From Pseudomonas viridiflava (GTDB lineage Bacteria > Pseudomonadota > Gammaproteobacteria > Pseudomonadales > Pseudomonadaceae), in NCBI GenBank assembly GCA_900596015.1, contig UVIF01000024.1, positions 248,001-312,000 on the forward strand: a DNA stretch of 64,000 bases. Direction: 5' to 3'. The notes below the pieces were generated by a model that was not told the DNA's origin, did not search any database, and was given only the letters and a program-made list of their open reading frames with translations. Positions within the stretch are counted from its first letter, which is position 1, and every line of letters starts with the position of its first letter. Below are positions 16,370-25,023 of this stretch, one piece after another. The translations under genes and the position numbers were made by a program.

Positions 16370-16942
16370 GTGGAAGCTCTGCACAAAAAGATTCGCGAAG
16401 AAGGCATCGTGCTTTCCGATCAGGTATTGAAGGTCGATGCCTTTCTCAATCACCAGATCGATCCGCTCTTGATGCAGCAGATCGGCGACGAGTTCGCCCG
16501 CCGCTTCGCCGATGCCGGGATCACCAAGATCGTCACCATCGAGGCTTCGGGTATCGCGCCGGCGGTGATGGCCGGGCTGCGCCTGGGCGTGCCGGTGATC
16601 TTCGCGCGCAAGCATCAGTCGCTGACGTTGACGGAAAACCTGCTGGTGGCTTCGGTGTATTCGTTCACCAAACAGACCGAAAGCACCGTGGCCATTTCCC
16701 CGCGTCATTTGAACAGCAGCGATACCGTGCTGGTGATCGACGATTTCCTGGCCAACGGCAAGGCGTCGCAGGCATTGATTTCGATCATCAACCAGGCCGG
16801 TGCCAAGCTGGCCGGGCTGGGTATCGTCATCGAAAAATCCTTTCAGGGCGGCCGCGCCGAACTCGATGCACAGGGCTATCGCGTCGAGTCTCTGGCGCGT
16901 GTGCAGTCGCTGGCCAATGGCGTCGTGACCTTCCTGGAGTGA
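16370..16942 (+). CDS. xpt: Xanthine phosphoribosyltransferase
   Basis: A 190-residue type I phosphoribosyltransferase of the Bacillus-type Xpt family. The PRPP-binding motif is VLVIDDFLANGKAS (120-133), and the purine-binding N-terminal part (MEALHKKIREEGIVLSDQVL) is characteristic. It salvages xanthine to XMP. The GTG at 16370 is preceded by a GAGGAA site eight bases before it and gives the exact family length. It lies directly after rep and may be cotranscribed. A trimer of REP units follows its stop. Confidence 0.93.
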   Translation: MEALHKKIREEGIVLSDQVLKVDAFLNHQIDPLLMQQIGDEFARRFADAGITKIVTIEASGIAPAVMAGLRLGVPVIFARKHQSLTLTENLLVASVYSFTKQTESTVAISPRHLNSSDTVLVIDDFLANGKASQALISIINQAGAKLAGLGIVIEKSFQGGRAELDAQGYRVESLARVQSLANGVVTFLE

Positions 16943-16961
16943 CCTGATACACCGTGTCCAG

Positions 16962-17079
16962 CCCTTCGCGGCCGATGACCGCTCCTACGGCGAGCATCAT
17001 CGGCCTGCGTAGGAGCGGTCATCGACCGCTATGGCTGGCATGATTGGCCTGCGTAGGAGCGGTCATCGGCCGCGAAGGG
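16962..17079. repeat. Cluster of three REP elements after xpt
   Basis: Units at 16962-16989, about 17007-17034 and 17052-17079 belong to the 'gtaggagcggtcatcggcc' class. The first is an exact 28-base reverse complement of the third, and the second is a mutated direct copy of the third (GACCGCTATGG in place of GGCCGCGAAGG). They fill the gap between the convergent ends of xpt and the CoA-transferase gene. Confidence 0.9.
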
Positions 17080-17097
17080 AGCCACGCGGTGCAACGC

Positions 17098-19029
17098 CTA
17101 GAACGTTGAGGTGTCGGTTTCCTGCAGCGCGGCCAGCACCAGGCGCTGGTATAGCTCTTCGCGCAAGCCCTGCGGCTGGTCCAGCGCCATGCGCTGCAGG
17201 TGCAGGGGGTAGCGGTTGGCCTGGGGCGCTTCGAGCGCTGCTTTGCCCAGTTCGAGCATTTCGCTGAGCTTGAACTTGCTCTTGAGCCAATTCAGCGCCC
17301 GCAGCAGGTCCTTTTCCTCTTCGGTGAAGTCACACCCCAGCGGATACTCCGGAAACAGCGAAGCATGCCGCTCGCGAATCGCCTGCAGACGCTCGCTGGT
17401 GTTGTTCGCGAAGCGCGGATCGAGCACGAAATCCCTACTCAACTTGCCGGCACGCTGGGCTTCGTCGATCAGGCTGGCCTGAAAGCGCGAATCGCTGATG
17501 TTGATCATCGCCTCGATCACCTCGGCGTCGGTACGCCCACGCAAGTCGGCAATGCCGTACTCGGTCACGACGATGTCGCGCAGGTGCCGTGGAATCGTGC
17601 AATGGCCGTAGTCCCACAGCACGTTGGAACTGATCACGCCTGCCGACTCGCGCCAGCTGCGCAGGATCAGCACCGAACGTGCGCCTTCCAGGGCATGCCC
17701 CTGAACGACGAAATTGTATTGCCCGCCGACCCCACTGATGACCCGACCGTCTTCGAGCTGGTCCGACACCGCCGCGCCCATGACCGTGGCCGTGAACACG
17801 GTGTTGATGAAGCGCGCGTCGCGCCGCTGCAGGCGCTTGAGCTGTTCGTCGCCGTACAACTCGTTGATGTAGCTGATCGCGGTCATGTCGAACTGTGCAA
17901 GGCTGGCCGGGGGCAGCTCGCGCAGGCGCTCGTAGAAACTGTTCGGCCCGAGGAAGAAACCGCCGTGCACCACCACCCCGTCCCGGTCCTCGTCGGCGTG
18001 CAGCACGCCGGCGTTGGCCGCCGCCTGGCGGGCTACGTCGGGATACACCTTGCGGCGTATCACGCCTGCTTCGGCCAGGGCCAGCAGGCCGTTGACGAAC
18101 ATCTCGCTGCAGCCGTACAGGCCGGTAGCAAAAGGCTCCACTCCACCTTCGGCCTGGATCAACGCCTGCCAGGGCGACAGATCGAGTTCAGCGAGCAGCG
18201 CCCGGTAGCCGCCGTTGTCCCCCTGACGCGCGAGCAAGGCGGCGCTCAGCGCATCGCCCATTGCACCGATGCCGATCTGCAGGGTGCCGCCGTCGCGCAC
18301 CAGCGTGCTGGCGTGCAGACCGATGAAATGATCCTGCAGGCCGACCGGCATGTTCGGCGTCGAGAACAGCGTCGAGCGCTCCGCGGCATCGACCAGCAGG
18401 TCAAAGGCCTCGCTGTCGATTTCGGCACTGCCCGGCATGAACGGCAGTGCCTCGTGGACCTGGCCCAGCACCAGGATGGTCTCGCCGGCAGCGCGACGCT
18501 TTTCGATCATCGGCAGCAGGTCCAGGGTGATGTCCGGATTGCAGCTCAGGCTCAGGCGACCGGCCTGCTCGGGGTGCTGGCTGACCAGTTGCGCCACCAG
18601 GTTCAGCCCCTTGGCATTGATGTCGCGGGCGGCGTGGCTGTAGTTGCTGCTGATGTAGCTTTGCTGCGCCGTCGTGCTGCCCAACAAACTGCCCGGCTGC
18701 ATGAAGAATTGCTGCACGCTGACGTTTGCGGGCAGCTCGTCACGGCGCAGGTCGGCGAGAAACTCGAACTCGGGATAATCACCGAAAACGCGTTCCACGA
18801 AGGGTTCGAGCAGGCGCTTCTGCAAGCCGTCGCCCAAGGGTGGCCGGCCCAGCACCAGTGCGGTGTAGATCGTCAGGCGTCGCTGGGGAAGGCTTTTGAT
18901 CCGGGCATACAGCGCGTTGACGAAGCGGTTGGGTTTGCCCAGGCCCAACGGCATGCCCATGTGAATATGGCGGGGGAGTCGCTCCAGGACCTGGTCCACG
19001 GCCGCCTCGATTGAACATCGGTGGACCAT
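17098..19029 (-). CDS. Acetyl-CoA hydrolase/transferase family protein
   Basis: A 643-residue protein of the acetyl-CoA hydrolase/transferase family (class I CoA-transferase fold, two related halves). The C-terminal half carries SGVGGQYNFVVQGHALEGAR and VTEYGIADLRGRTDAEV, family signatures around the CoA-binding site; the N-terminal MPLGLGKPNRFVNALY is also typical of this long Pseudomonas form. Usual members are 430-500 residues, so about 150 residues are extra, mainly toward the C-terminus after the last signature (IRERHASLFPEY onward). The substrate is unknown. A GAGGAG site precedes the ATG at 19029. The PauR-type regulator ends only ten bases upstream, so the two are almost certainly cotranscribed. 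Confidence 0.85.
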   Translation of the reverse strand: MVHRCSIEAAVDQVLERLPRHIHMGMPLGLGKPNRFVNALYARIKSLPQRRLTIYTALVLGRPPLGDGLQKRLLEPFVERVFGDYPEFEFLADLRRDELPANVSVQQFFMQPGSLLGSTTAQQSYISSNYSHAARDINAKGLNLVAQLVSQHPEQAGRLSLSCNPDITLDLLPMIEKRRAAGETILVLGQVHEALPFMPGSAEIDSEAFDLLVDAAERSTLFSTPNMPVGLQDHFIGLHASTLVRDGGTLQIGIGAMGDALSAALLARQGDNGGYRALLAELDLSPWQALIQAEGGVEPFATGLYGCSEMFVNGLLALAEAGVIRRKVYPDVARQAAANAGVLHADEDRDGVVVHGGFFLGPNSFYERLRELPPASLAQFDMTAISYINELYGDEQLKRLQRRDARFINTVFTATVMGAAVSDQLEDGRVISGVGGQYNFVVQGHALEGARSVLILRSWRESAGVISSNVLWDYGHCTIPRHLRDIVVTEYGIADLRGRTDAEVIEAMINISDSRFQASLIDEAQRAGKLSRDFVLDPRFANNTSERLQAIRERHASLFPEYPLGCDFTEEEKDLLRALNWLKSKFKLSEMLELGKAALEAPQANRYPLHLQRMALDQPQGLREELYQRLVLAALQETDTSTF

Positions 19030-19039
19030 GACTGGCTCC

Positions 19040-19588
19040 TCAGAAATTCGCCGGTGTGGCGGCACTGATCAAACGGGCAGGCGTATCGAACGGATTGCGG
19101 AAGCGATGCGGCTTGCTGCTTTCGAAGTAGTAGCTGTCGCCCTCTTCCAGCACGTAGGTGTCCTGGCCAACCACCAGTTCCAGGCGCCCTTCCACCAGGA
19201 TGCCGGTCTCCTCGCCCTCATGCATGAGCATTTCCATGCCCGTGTCGGCACCCGGCGGATAGACCTCGCTGAGAAAGGCGATGGCCCGGCTTGGATGGGC
19301 CTTGCCCACCAGCTTCATGGTCACCGCGCCGTCGGAGATATCGATCAGCTCGCTGGCTTTGTAGACCACCTGGGTTGGCCGTTCGGCCTGCAGCTCTTCG
19401 GAAAAGAACTCGACCATGGACATCGGAATCCCGCCCAGCACCTTGCGCAGCGAGCTGATCGAGGGACTCACGCTGTTCTTCTCGATCATGGAAATGGTGC
19501 TGTTGGTGACGCCCGCCCGTTTGGCGAGTTCACGCTGGGACAAACCCTTGAGTTTGCGAATGGCTTGCAGTCGTTCGCCGACGTCCAA
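19040..19588 (-). CDS. pauR: XRE-cupin transcriptional regulator, PauR/PuuR type
   Basis: A 182-residue regulator with an N-terminal lambda-repressor-like HTH (MDVGERLQAIRKLKGLSQRE to about residue 60) and a C-terminal cupin (about 105-175, with HEGEETGILVEGRLELVVG and the GDSYYFESSKPHRFRNP strand pair). PauR (PA5301) of P. aeruginosa, next to dadX there as here, represses polyamine catabolic genes and responds to putrescine-pathway intermediates. The TTG at 19588 is chosen because GGAGG lies eight bases before it and it gives the PauR length; an in-frame ATG further out (about 19621) would add eleven residues with no ribosome site. It likely forms an operon with the CoA-transferase family gene. 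Confidence 0.82.
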   Translation of the reverse strand: MDVGERLQAIRKLKGLSQRELAKRAGVTNSTISMIEKNSVSPSISSLRKVLGGIPMSMVEFFSEELQAERPTQVVYKASELIDISDGAVTMKLVGKAHPSRAIAFLSEVYPPGADTGMEMLMHEGEETGILVEGRLELVVGQDTYVLEEGDSYYFESSKPHRFRNPFDTPARLISAATPANF

Positions 19589-19726
19589 TGCGTAAGCCTC
19601 CTGGAATGCTGTGCAGTTCATGATGGCCGGTATCATGGCAACAGCGTTCGGGATTTACAACACATTGGCAGGCGCCGCCGCGGCACATGGGCGCAACGCG
19701 CCCCAGCCGTGGCGCGAGAGGTCGCG

Positions 19727-20794
19727 CTAGAGGTACTGCAGAGGCACCCGGCGCAGGTTGCAGAAGATCTGGTAGGCGATGGTCCCGGCAGCATGAGCCA
19801 CGTCGCTGGCCAGCACCTGCTTGCCCCACAGTTCGACCGTGCTGCCGACGCCGGCATGGGGCACATCGGTCAGGTCGACATTGAGCATGTCCATCGACAC
19901 CCGCCCGGCCAACCCGGTGCGTACGCCGTCGACCAGCACCGGCGTCCCGTTGGGTGCCAGGCGCGGGTAGCCATCGGCATAACCCATGGCCACCACGCCG
20001 ATTCGGCTCGGCCGCTGGGTGACGAAGCGCGCACCGTAGCCCACGGCTTCCCCGGCAGGCAGCTCACGCACGCTGATGACCTTGGATTGCAGGGTCATCA
20101 CCGGCTGCAGAGCGACGCTGGCAGGCGTGGCGGTTTCGAACGGTGTGGCACCGTAGAGCATGATGCCCGGACGCACCCAGTCGCTGGGGATCTGCGGCCA
20201 GCCAAGCACGGCCGGGGAATTGCGCAGGCTGATTTCGGCTGACAGGCCTTGGCGCGCCATGTCGAATACCGCCAATTGCTCGGTACTGCTGGGGCAGTCC
20301 AGTTCATCGGCGCGGGCGAAATGGCTCATCAGCACGATCTTGGCCACCTTGCCGCTGGCCAGCAACCGCTGATAGGCGCTCTGGTAATCCTTGGGATGCA
20401 AGCCCACGCGGTGCATGCCCGAGTCGAGCTTGAGCCAGACCTGCAGCGGCTGGCTCAAACGCGCCTGCTCGATGGCTTCGAGCTGCCACAGCGAATGCAC
20501 CACGCACCACAGCCCATGCTCGGTGATGAGGGGCAGTTCGCTGGCTTCGAAAAAACCTTCGAGCAGCAATACCGGGGCCTTGATACCAGCTGCGCGCAGT
20601 TGCAGGGCTTCCTCGATGCAGGCCACGGCGAACCCGTCCGCTTCGTCTTCCAACGCTTGCGCGCAGCGCACTGCACCGTGACCATAGGCGTCGGCCTTGA
20701 CCACTGCCAGCGCCTTGGCCCCGCTCATTTCACGCGCCAGGCGATAGTTGTGGCGCAGGGCCGAAAGGTCGATCGAGGCGCGGGCTGGACGCAT
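19727..20794 (-). CDS. dadX: Catabolic alanine racemase DadX
   Basis: A 355-residue fold-type III PLP enzyme. The PLP lysine is Lys33 in AVVKADAYGHG, the second catalytic base is Tyr253 in GYGARF, and the RVGL and GIMLYG loops are conserved. It interconverts L- and D-alanine, supplying D-alanine to DadA in catabolism as well as to peptidoglycan. The ATG at 20794 begins at the conserved MRPAR; an in-frame TTG 18 bases upstream is less likely. It lies 74 bases downstream of dadA on the same strand. The small ridA-type gene that sits between them in P. aeruginosa is absent. Confidence 0.94.
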   Translation of the reverse strand: MRPARASIDLSALRHNYRLAREMSGAKALAVVKADAYGHGAVRCAQALEDEADGFAVACIEEALQLRAAGIKAPVLLLEGFFEASELPLITEHGLWCVVHSLWQLEAIEQARLSQPLQVWLKLDSGMHRVGLHPKDYQSAYQRLLASGKVAKIVLMSHFARADELDCPSSTEQLAVFDMARQGLSAEISLRNSPAVLGWPQIPSDWVRPGIMLYGATPFETATPASVALQPVMTLQSKVISVRELPAGEAVGYGARFVTQRPSRIGVVAMGYADGYPRLAPNGTPVLVDGVRTGLAGRVSMDMLNVDLTDVPHAGVGSTVELWGKQVLASDVAHAAGTIAYQIFCNLRRVPLQYL

Positions 20795-20868
20795 GGCGGG
20801 CTTCTTGTGCAAAAGTTGACGAAGTCGCCCGGTTGCATACCGAACCGAGCGAGGAGCATGGGTGGAAC

Positions 20869-22170
20869 TTACGAATGCGCCGGCGCTGACTGGCCTCGGC
20901 GAACCGTGTCGTGCGGCTGTCCGTAGCGCGATATGTCGAGACCGGCAGCGCTGATCTGCGGCGTTTTACGCGCGATCAGGTCGGCAAGCAAGCGCCCCGA
21001 GCCACACGCCATGGTCCAGCCCAGGGTGCCGTGACCGGTGTTGAGAAACAGATTCTTGAACGGCGTGGCACCGACGATCGGTGTACCGTCGGGGGTGGTT
21101 GGCCGCAGCCCGGTCCAGAAACTGGCCTGGGCCAGATCGCCGCCCTGCGGGTACAGGTCATTGACGATCATTTCCAGGGTCTCGCGGCGACGTGGGTTCA
21201 GGCTCAGGTCGAAGCCGGCGATTTCGGCCATCCCGCCCACGCGAATACGGTTGTCGAAACGGGTGATCGCGACCTTGTAGCTCTCGTCGAGAATGGTCGA
21301 GGTCGGCGCCATCGCCGGGTTGGTGATCGGCACGGTCAGCGAATAGCCTTTGAGCGGGTAGACCGGCGCCTTGATGCCCAGCGGCTTGAGCAATTGCGGC
21401 GAATAGCTGCCCAGTGCCAGCACATAGCGGTCGGCGGTTTCCAGCTTGCCGTCGATCCAGACACCGTTGATGCGGTCGCCGGCGAAATCCAGGCGCTCGA
21501 TGGCCTGGCCGAAGCGGAACTGCACACCCAGATCCCTGGCCATCTGCGCCAGCCGGGTAGTGAACATCTGGCAATCGCCGGTCTGGTCGTTGGGCAGGCG
21601 CAGGGCGCCAGCCAGAATGCCGGTCACCGATGCCAGGGCCGGCTCGACGCGGGCAATGCCCTCGCGGTCGAGTAATTCGTAGGGCACGCCGGACTGTTCC
21701 AGCACGGCGATGTCCTTGGCCGCGTTGTCCAGTTGCGCCTGGGTACGGAACAGCTGGGTAGTGCCCAGGGTCCGGCCTTCGTAGGCGATGCCGGTTTCCG
21801 CGCGCAGTTCGTCGAGGCAGTCGCGGCTGTACTCGGACAGGCGCACCATGCGTTCCTTGTTCACCGCATAGCGGCTGGCGGTGCAGTTGCGCAGCATCTG
21901 CGCCATCCACAGGTACTGGTCGACATCGCCGGTCAGCTTGATCGCCAGCGGTGAATGGCGTTCCAGCAGCCATTTGATCGCCTTGAGCGGCACACCCGGC
22001 GCCGCCCAGGGCGAGGCATAGCCCGGCGACACCTGCCCGGCATTGGCGAAGCTGGTTTCCATGGCGACGGCCGGCTGGCGATCGACCACGGTCACATCCA
22101 TGCCCTGCCGAGCCAGATAATAGGCACTGACGGTGCCGATCACACCACTACCGAGTACCAGAACGCGCAT
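20869..22170 (-). CDS. dadA: D-amino acid dehydrogenase small subunit DadA
   Basis: A 433-residue membrane-associated FAD enzyme that oxidises D-alanine and other D-amino acids to keto acids, passing electrons to the quinone pool. The Rossmann motif VLVLGSGVIGTVSAYYLARQ starts at residue 3, and NAGQVSPGYASPWAAPG is the hallmark stretch of DadA. The ATG at 22170 has GAGGG at good spacing; an upstream in-frame ATG (22185) lies on the ribosome-binding site itself and is rejected. It is upstream of dadX in one operon and divergent from lrp, which encodes the known activator of dadAX. Confidence 0.95.
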   Translation of the reverse strand: MRVLVLGSGVIGTVSAYYLARQGMDVTVVDRQPAVAMETSFANAGQVSPGYASPWAAPGVPLKAIKWLLERHSPLAIKLTGDVDQYLWMAQMLRNCTASRYAVNKERMVRLSEYSRDCLDELRAETGIAYEGRTLGTTQLFRTQAQLDNAAKDIAVLEQSGVPYELLDREGIARVEPALASVTGILAGALRLPNDQTGDCQMFTTRLAQMARDLGVQFRFGQAIERLDFAGDRINGVWIDGKLETADRYVLALGSYSPQLLKPLGIKAPVYPLKGYSLTVPITNPAMAPTSTILDESYKVAITRFDNRIRVGGMAEIAGFDLSLNPRRRETLEMIVNDLYPQGGDLAQASFWTGLRPTTPDGTPIVGATPFKNLFLNTGHGTLGWTMACGSGRLLADLIARKTPQISAAGLDISRYGQPHDTVRRGQSAPAHS

Positions 22171-22230
22171 GTGTGTCGCCCTCATCGCGGAAATCCGCTG
22201 ACGTAAGATGTTAGGTCCGAAGATGTGGGC

Positions 22231-22236
22231 AGTATA
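22231..22236 (-). promoter_or_regulatory. Likely -10 element of the dadA-dadX promoter
   Basis: TATACT on the minus strand is a near-consensus -10 hexamer about 60 bases upstream of the dadA ATG. No good -35 lies 16-18 bases before it, which would fit a promoter that needs an activator; the divergent lrp product is the known activator of dadAX in Pseudomonas. Confidence 0.45.
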
Positions 22237-22326
22237 AAAAGGTCCGGCCAGTGCTTTTCACTGTATGCAAGGCTATATTTGGCGACAATTCTCGGCCATC
22301 AGCGCTTTAACGGAGGGGCATCGCCT

Positions 22327-22815
22327 GTGCGTACCCAGCACCAGAGCAAACGCGAACTCGACAAGATCGACCGCAACATCCTGCGCATCCTGCAGGCCGA
22401 CGGGCGCATGTCGTTCACCGAACTGGGCGAGAAGGTCGGCCTGTCGACCACACCCTGCACCGAGCGGGTCCGTCGGCTGGAGCGCGAAGGCATCATCATG
22501 GGCTATTACGCCCGGCTCAATCCGCAGCACCTGCGCGGCAGCCTGCTGGTGTTCGTCGAGATCAGCCTGGACTACAAGTCGGGCGACACCTTCGAAGAGT
22601 TTCGCCGCGCCGTGCTCAAGCTGCCCCATGTGCTGGAATGCCATCTGGTGTCGGGTGACTTCGACTACCTGGTCAAGGCGCGTATCTCGGAGATGGCGTC
22701 CTACCGCAAGCTGCTGGGCGATATTCTGTTGAAACTGCCCCACGTGCGCGAATCCAAGAGCTACATCGTCATGGAAGAAGTGAAGGAGAGCCTTAACCTG
22801 CCGGTGCCGGACTGA
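22327..22815 (+). CDS. lrp: Leucine-responsive regulatory protein Lrp (DadR)
   Basis: A 162-residue Lrp/AsnC regulator: N-terminal HTH (about 8-65, with DKIDRNILRILQADGRMSFT and STTPCTERVRRLEREG) and a C-terminal RAM ligand-binding domain (about 75-150). It is nearly identical to what I know of Pseudomonas Lrp/DadR, which binds L-alanine and activates dadAX. The GTG at 22327 is chosen because GGAGG precedes it and it matches the family N-terminus MRTQHQSKRELD; the frame extends upstream to 22225 without conserved sequence. It is divergent from dadA. Confidence 0.93.
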   Translation: MRTQHQSKRELDKIDRNILRILQADGRMSFTELGEKVGLSTTPCTERVRRLEREGIIMGYYARLNPQHLRGSLLVFVEISLDYKSGDTFEEFRRAVLKLPHVLECHLVSGDFDYLVKARISEMASYRKLLGDILLKLPHVRESKSYIVMEEVKESLNLPVPD

Positions 22816-22827
22816 TCCACAGACGCT

Positions 22828-23181
22828 TCAGACCAGCACCTGACGCGTACTGGCGATCAGCTTGTGCACCTGATGCTCCACGGCCGGATCGATCAGCTCT
22901 GTCGGACGCCGCCCATTGGGGCACGGCAACGTCGGGGTGGTGCCGAACAGCCGGCAGATCAGCGGGCGCTCTTCATACACCGTGCATCCCTGCGGCCCCA
23001 GGTGCACACAGTCGAGGCGGGCCATCGCGGCCTCCTGCTCGGCGGCCGTCTTGCGCGGCAGCCGGGCCATTTCCTCGGACGATGTGGTCACCGGACCGCA
23101 GCAGTCATGGCAACCCGGCACGCATTCGAACGAGGGAATCTGCTCGCGAAGAAAGCGGAGCTTGTGGCTGTTGCAGCTCAT
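22828..23181 (-). CDS. YkgJ-family cysteine-cluster protein
   Basis: A 117-residue protein of the YkgJ family (CxxxCxxCC cluster, PF03692). The signature is CVPGCHDCCGP (Cys20, 24, 27, 28) with further cysteines at CVHLGPQGC, CRLFG and PCPNG, which together likely bind a metal, probably zinc or an iron-sulphur cluster. The function of the family is not established. An AGGTGA site precedes the ATG at 23181. It converges on lrp with only 12 bases between stops and is divergent from the PauB-like oxidase gene. Confidence 0.85.
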   Translation of the reverse strand: MSCNSHKLRFLREQIPSFECVPGCHDCCGPVTTSSEEMARLPRKTAAEQEAAMARLDCVHLGPQGCTVYEERPLICRLFGTTPTLPCPNGRRPTELIDPAVEHQVHKLIASTRQVLV

Positions 23182-23291
23182 GACGAGTCACCTGGTGGGC
23201 AAGGCGCCATTGTGCCGCGCGGTTGCCGCCATGGGAAACCCCGGCTTATGCTGCGTCAGATTTTCCACACACTGCCATCAGGACCCTATCC

Positions 23292-24584
23292 ATGAATGCT
23301 CACGCCGAGCACGCCGCTTCGTACTACGCCGCCAGCCTGCACCGGCAGCCGGTATACCCGCCCCTGCTGGGTGAGGTCAGCGTCGACGTCTGCGTGGTGG
23401 GCGGCGGTTTCTCCGGGCTCAACACCGCCATCGAGCTGGCTCAGCGCGGGCTCAGCGTCGCGCTGCTCGAAGCCCGGCAGATCGGCTGGGGCGCCAGCGG
23501 GCGCAACGGCGGGCAATTGATTCGTGGTGTCGGCCATGGCCTGGAGCAGTTCCGCAAGGTCATCGGCGACGACGGGGTGCGCGACCTGACCCTGATGGGG
23601 CTGGAAGCGGTGGAAATCGTGCGCCGGCGCATCGACCAGCATCGTATCGAGTGCGACATGACCTGGGGTTACTGTGACCTGGCCAACAAACCAGCCCAGT
23701 TGCAGGGCTTCATGGAAGAAGCCGAAGCGTTGCGCAGCCTGGGCTACGCCCACGAGTTGCAGATCGTCGAGGCGCAGGACATGCGCAGCGTGGTCGGGTC
23801 GGATCGCTACCACGGCGGCCTGGTCGACATGGGCTCCGGCCACCTGCATCCGCTGAACCTGGCCTTGGGCGAAGCCGAGGTGGCGCGGCAGCTGGGTGTG
23901 CAGCTTTTCGAGCACTCGCGGGTGACACGCATCGAGTATGGCCCGCAGGTGCGCGTGCACAGCGCTCAAGGCCAGGTACGCGCCCGCTACCTGGTGCTGG
24001 GCTGCAATGCCTACCTGAACGATCTCAACCCACAGCTGAGCGGCAAGGTGCTGCCTGCAGGCAGCTATATCATTGCCACCGAGCCACTGGCTGCCGAGCA
24101 GGCGCGGCAGCTGCTGCCGCGCAACACGGCGGTGTGCGACCAGCGAGTGACGGTCGACTACTACCGATTGTCTGCCGATCGGCGCTTGCTGTTCGGCGGT
24201 GCCTGTCACTATTCAGGGCGTGACCCGAAGGATATCGCCCAGTACATGCGGCCCAAGATGCTCGAGGTGTTCCCGCAACTGGCGGATGTGCGCATCGACT
24301 ATCAGTGGGGCGGCATGATCGGCATCGGGGCCAACCGTCTGCCGCAGATCGGCCGGCTCAAGGAACAACCCAACGTGTTCTACGCCCAGGCCTACTCCGG
24401 GCATGGCCTGAACGTCACCCACCTGGCCGGCAAGCTGCTCGGCGAGGCCATCAGTGGCCAGGCCAGCCGTGGCTTCGACCTGTTCGCCAAGGTGCCGCAC
24501 ATGACCTTTCCCGGCGGTCGTCACCTGCGCTCGCCGCTGCTGGCGCTGGGCATGCTCTGGCACCGGTTCAAGGAACTGGGCTAA
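23292..24584 (+). CDS. FAD-dependent gamma-glutamylpolyamine oxidase (PauB/PuuB family)
   Basis: A 430-residue DAO-family flavoenzyme. The FAD-binding motif VCVVGGGFSGLNTAIELAQR (33-52) and the second site WGASGRNGGQLIRG are clear, and the C-terminal QAYSGHGLNVTHLAGKL is the conserved FAD-closing motif of PuuB proteins. In P. aeruginosa the gene at this locus is pauB4 (PA5309), one of several oxidases acting on gamma-glutamylated putrescine or spermidine; the downstream aldehyde is handled by PauC, which is encoded 4 kb away here. Which polyamine this one prefers cannot be read from sequence. ATG at 23292 gives the usual leader before the Rossmann fold. Confidence 0.87.
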   Translation: MNAHAEHAASYYAASLHRQPVYPPLLGEVSVDVCVVGGGFSGLNTAIELAQRGLSVALLEARQIGWGASGRNGGQLIRGVGHGLEQFRKVIGDDGVRDLTLMGLEAVEIVRRRIDQHRIECDMTWGYCDLANKPAQLQGFMEEAEALRSLGYAHELQIVEAQDMRSVVGSDRYHGGLVDMGSGHLHPLNLALGEAEVARQLGVQLFEHSRVTRIEYGPQVRVHSAQGQVRARYLVLGCNAYLNDLNPQLSGKVLPAGSYIIATEPLAAEQARQLLPRNTAVCDQRVTVDYYRLSADRRLLFGGACHYSGRDPKDIAQYMRPKMLEVFPQLADVRIDYQWGGMIGIGANRLPQIGRLKEQPNVFYAQAYSGHGLNVTHLAGKLLGEAISGQASRGFDLFAKVPHMTFPGGRHLRSPLLALGMLWHRFKELG

Positions 24585-24621
24585 AGCTGCGAACGCTCCA
24601 GCTGCCCGGGACCCGGCACCA

Positions 24622-24858
24622 CTACACGCGCCAGAACGGCTTCAAGCCCTCGCTACGTGCCTGCTGCGCATCCAGGCCGATATCGCGCAACTGGTCCTTG
24701 TCCAGTTCCAGCAAAGCTGGCCGTGTGCGCAGGTGATGCAGCATCAGCGCCCAACGCCCCAGCTCCGCCGGTGCGCGCTCGGCGCAGGGACGCAGCCTTG
24801 GCTCTTCCCGCAACTCTTCGGTGCGCAGCAGCAGACGTACATCGGTCAAGCCATTCAT
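24622..24858 (-). CDS. Small DUF1127 protein
   Basis: A 78-residue basic protein whose C-terminal 45 residues match DUF1127 (YjiS-like): LDKDQLRDIGLDAQQARSEG and the closing KPFWRV are the family signature. DUF1127 proteins of alphaproteobacteria can bind RNA; in pseudomonads their role is unknown. The start at 24858 has AAGGAG seven bases away. It converges on the PauB-like gene and is divergent from the MocR-family gene, with which it shares a 165-base control region containing repeated CATACAGA motifs, so it is a likely target of that regulator. Confidence 0.85.
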   Translation of the reverse strand: MNGLTDVRLLLRTEELREEPRLRPCAERAPAELGRWALMLHHLRTRPALLELDKDQLRDIGLDAQQARSEGLKPFWRV

Positions 24859-24917
24859 GGCCGTTCTCCTTGAAGTGTTTAAACAGCAAGGCCATGGTGC
24901 CGTAGCAAAGGGCATCT

Positions 24918-25002
24918 CATACAGATTCAAAAAGCGCTTATGTTTTCCATACAGAAAGCTGACCTGCTGGTCTGAATGCTGTATTTTAAGCGTATCTGTA
25001 TG
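24918..25002. promoter_or_regulatory. Repeated CATACAGA motifs, candidate MocR operator
   Basis: CATACAGA occurs at 24918-24925 and 24948-24955 in direct orientation (30 bases apart) and as its reverse complement TCTGTATG at 24995-25002; a partial fourth copy CTGTAT is at 24979-24984. The copies occupy the gap between the divergent DUF1127 and MocR genes. MocR-family regulators commonly bind such repeats next to their own gene, so this is probably the regulator's site. Confidence 0.6.
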
Positions 25003-25023
25003 GTTCTCCGCTCGAGCGACTCT

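Noticed and set aside
14287..16407. 706-residue open frame opposite rep
   Set aside because: Shadow of rep on the other strand: His/Val/Gln-rich low-complexity composition typical of the complementary frame and no start signal.
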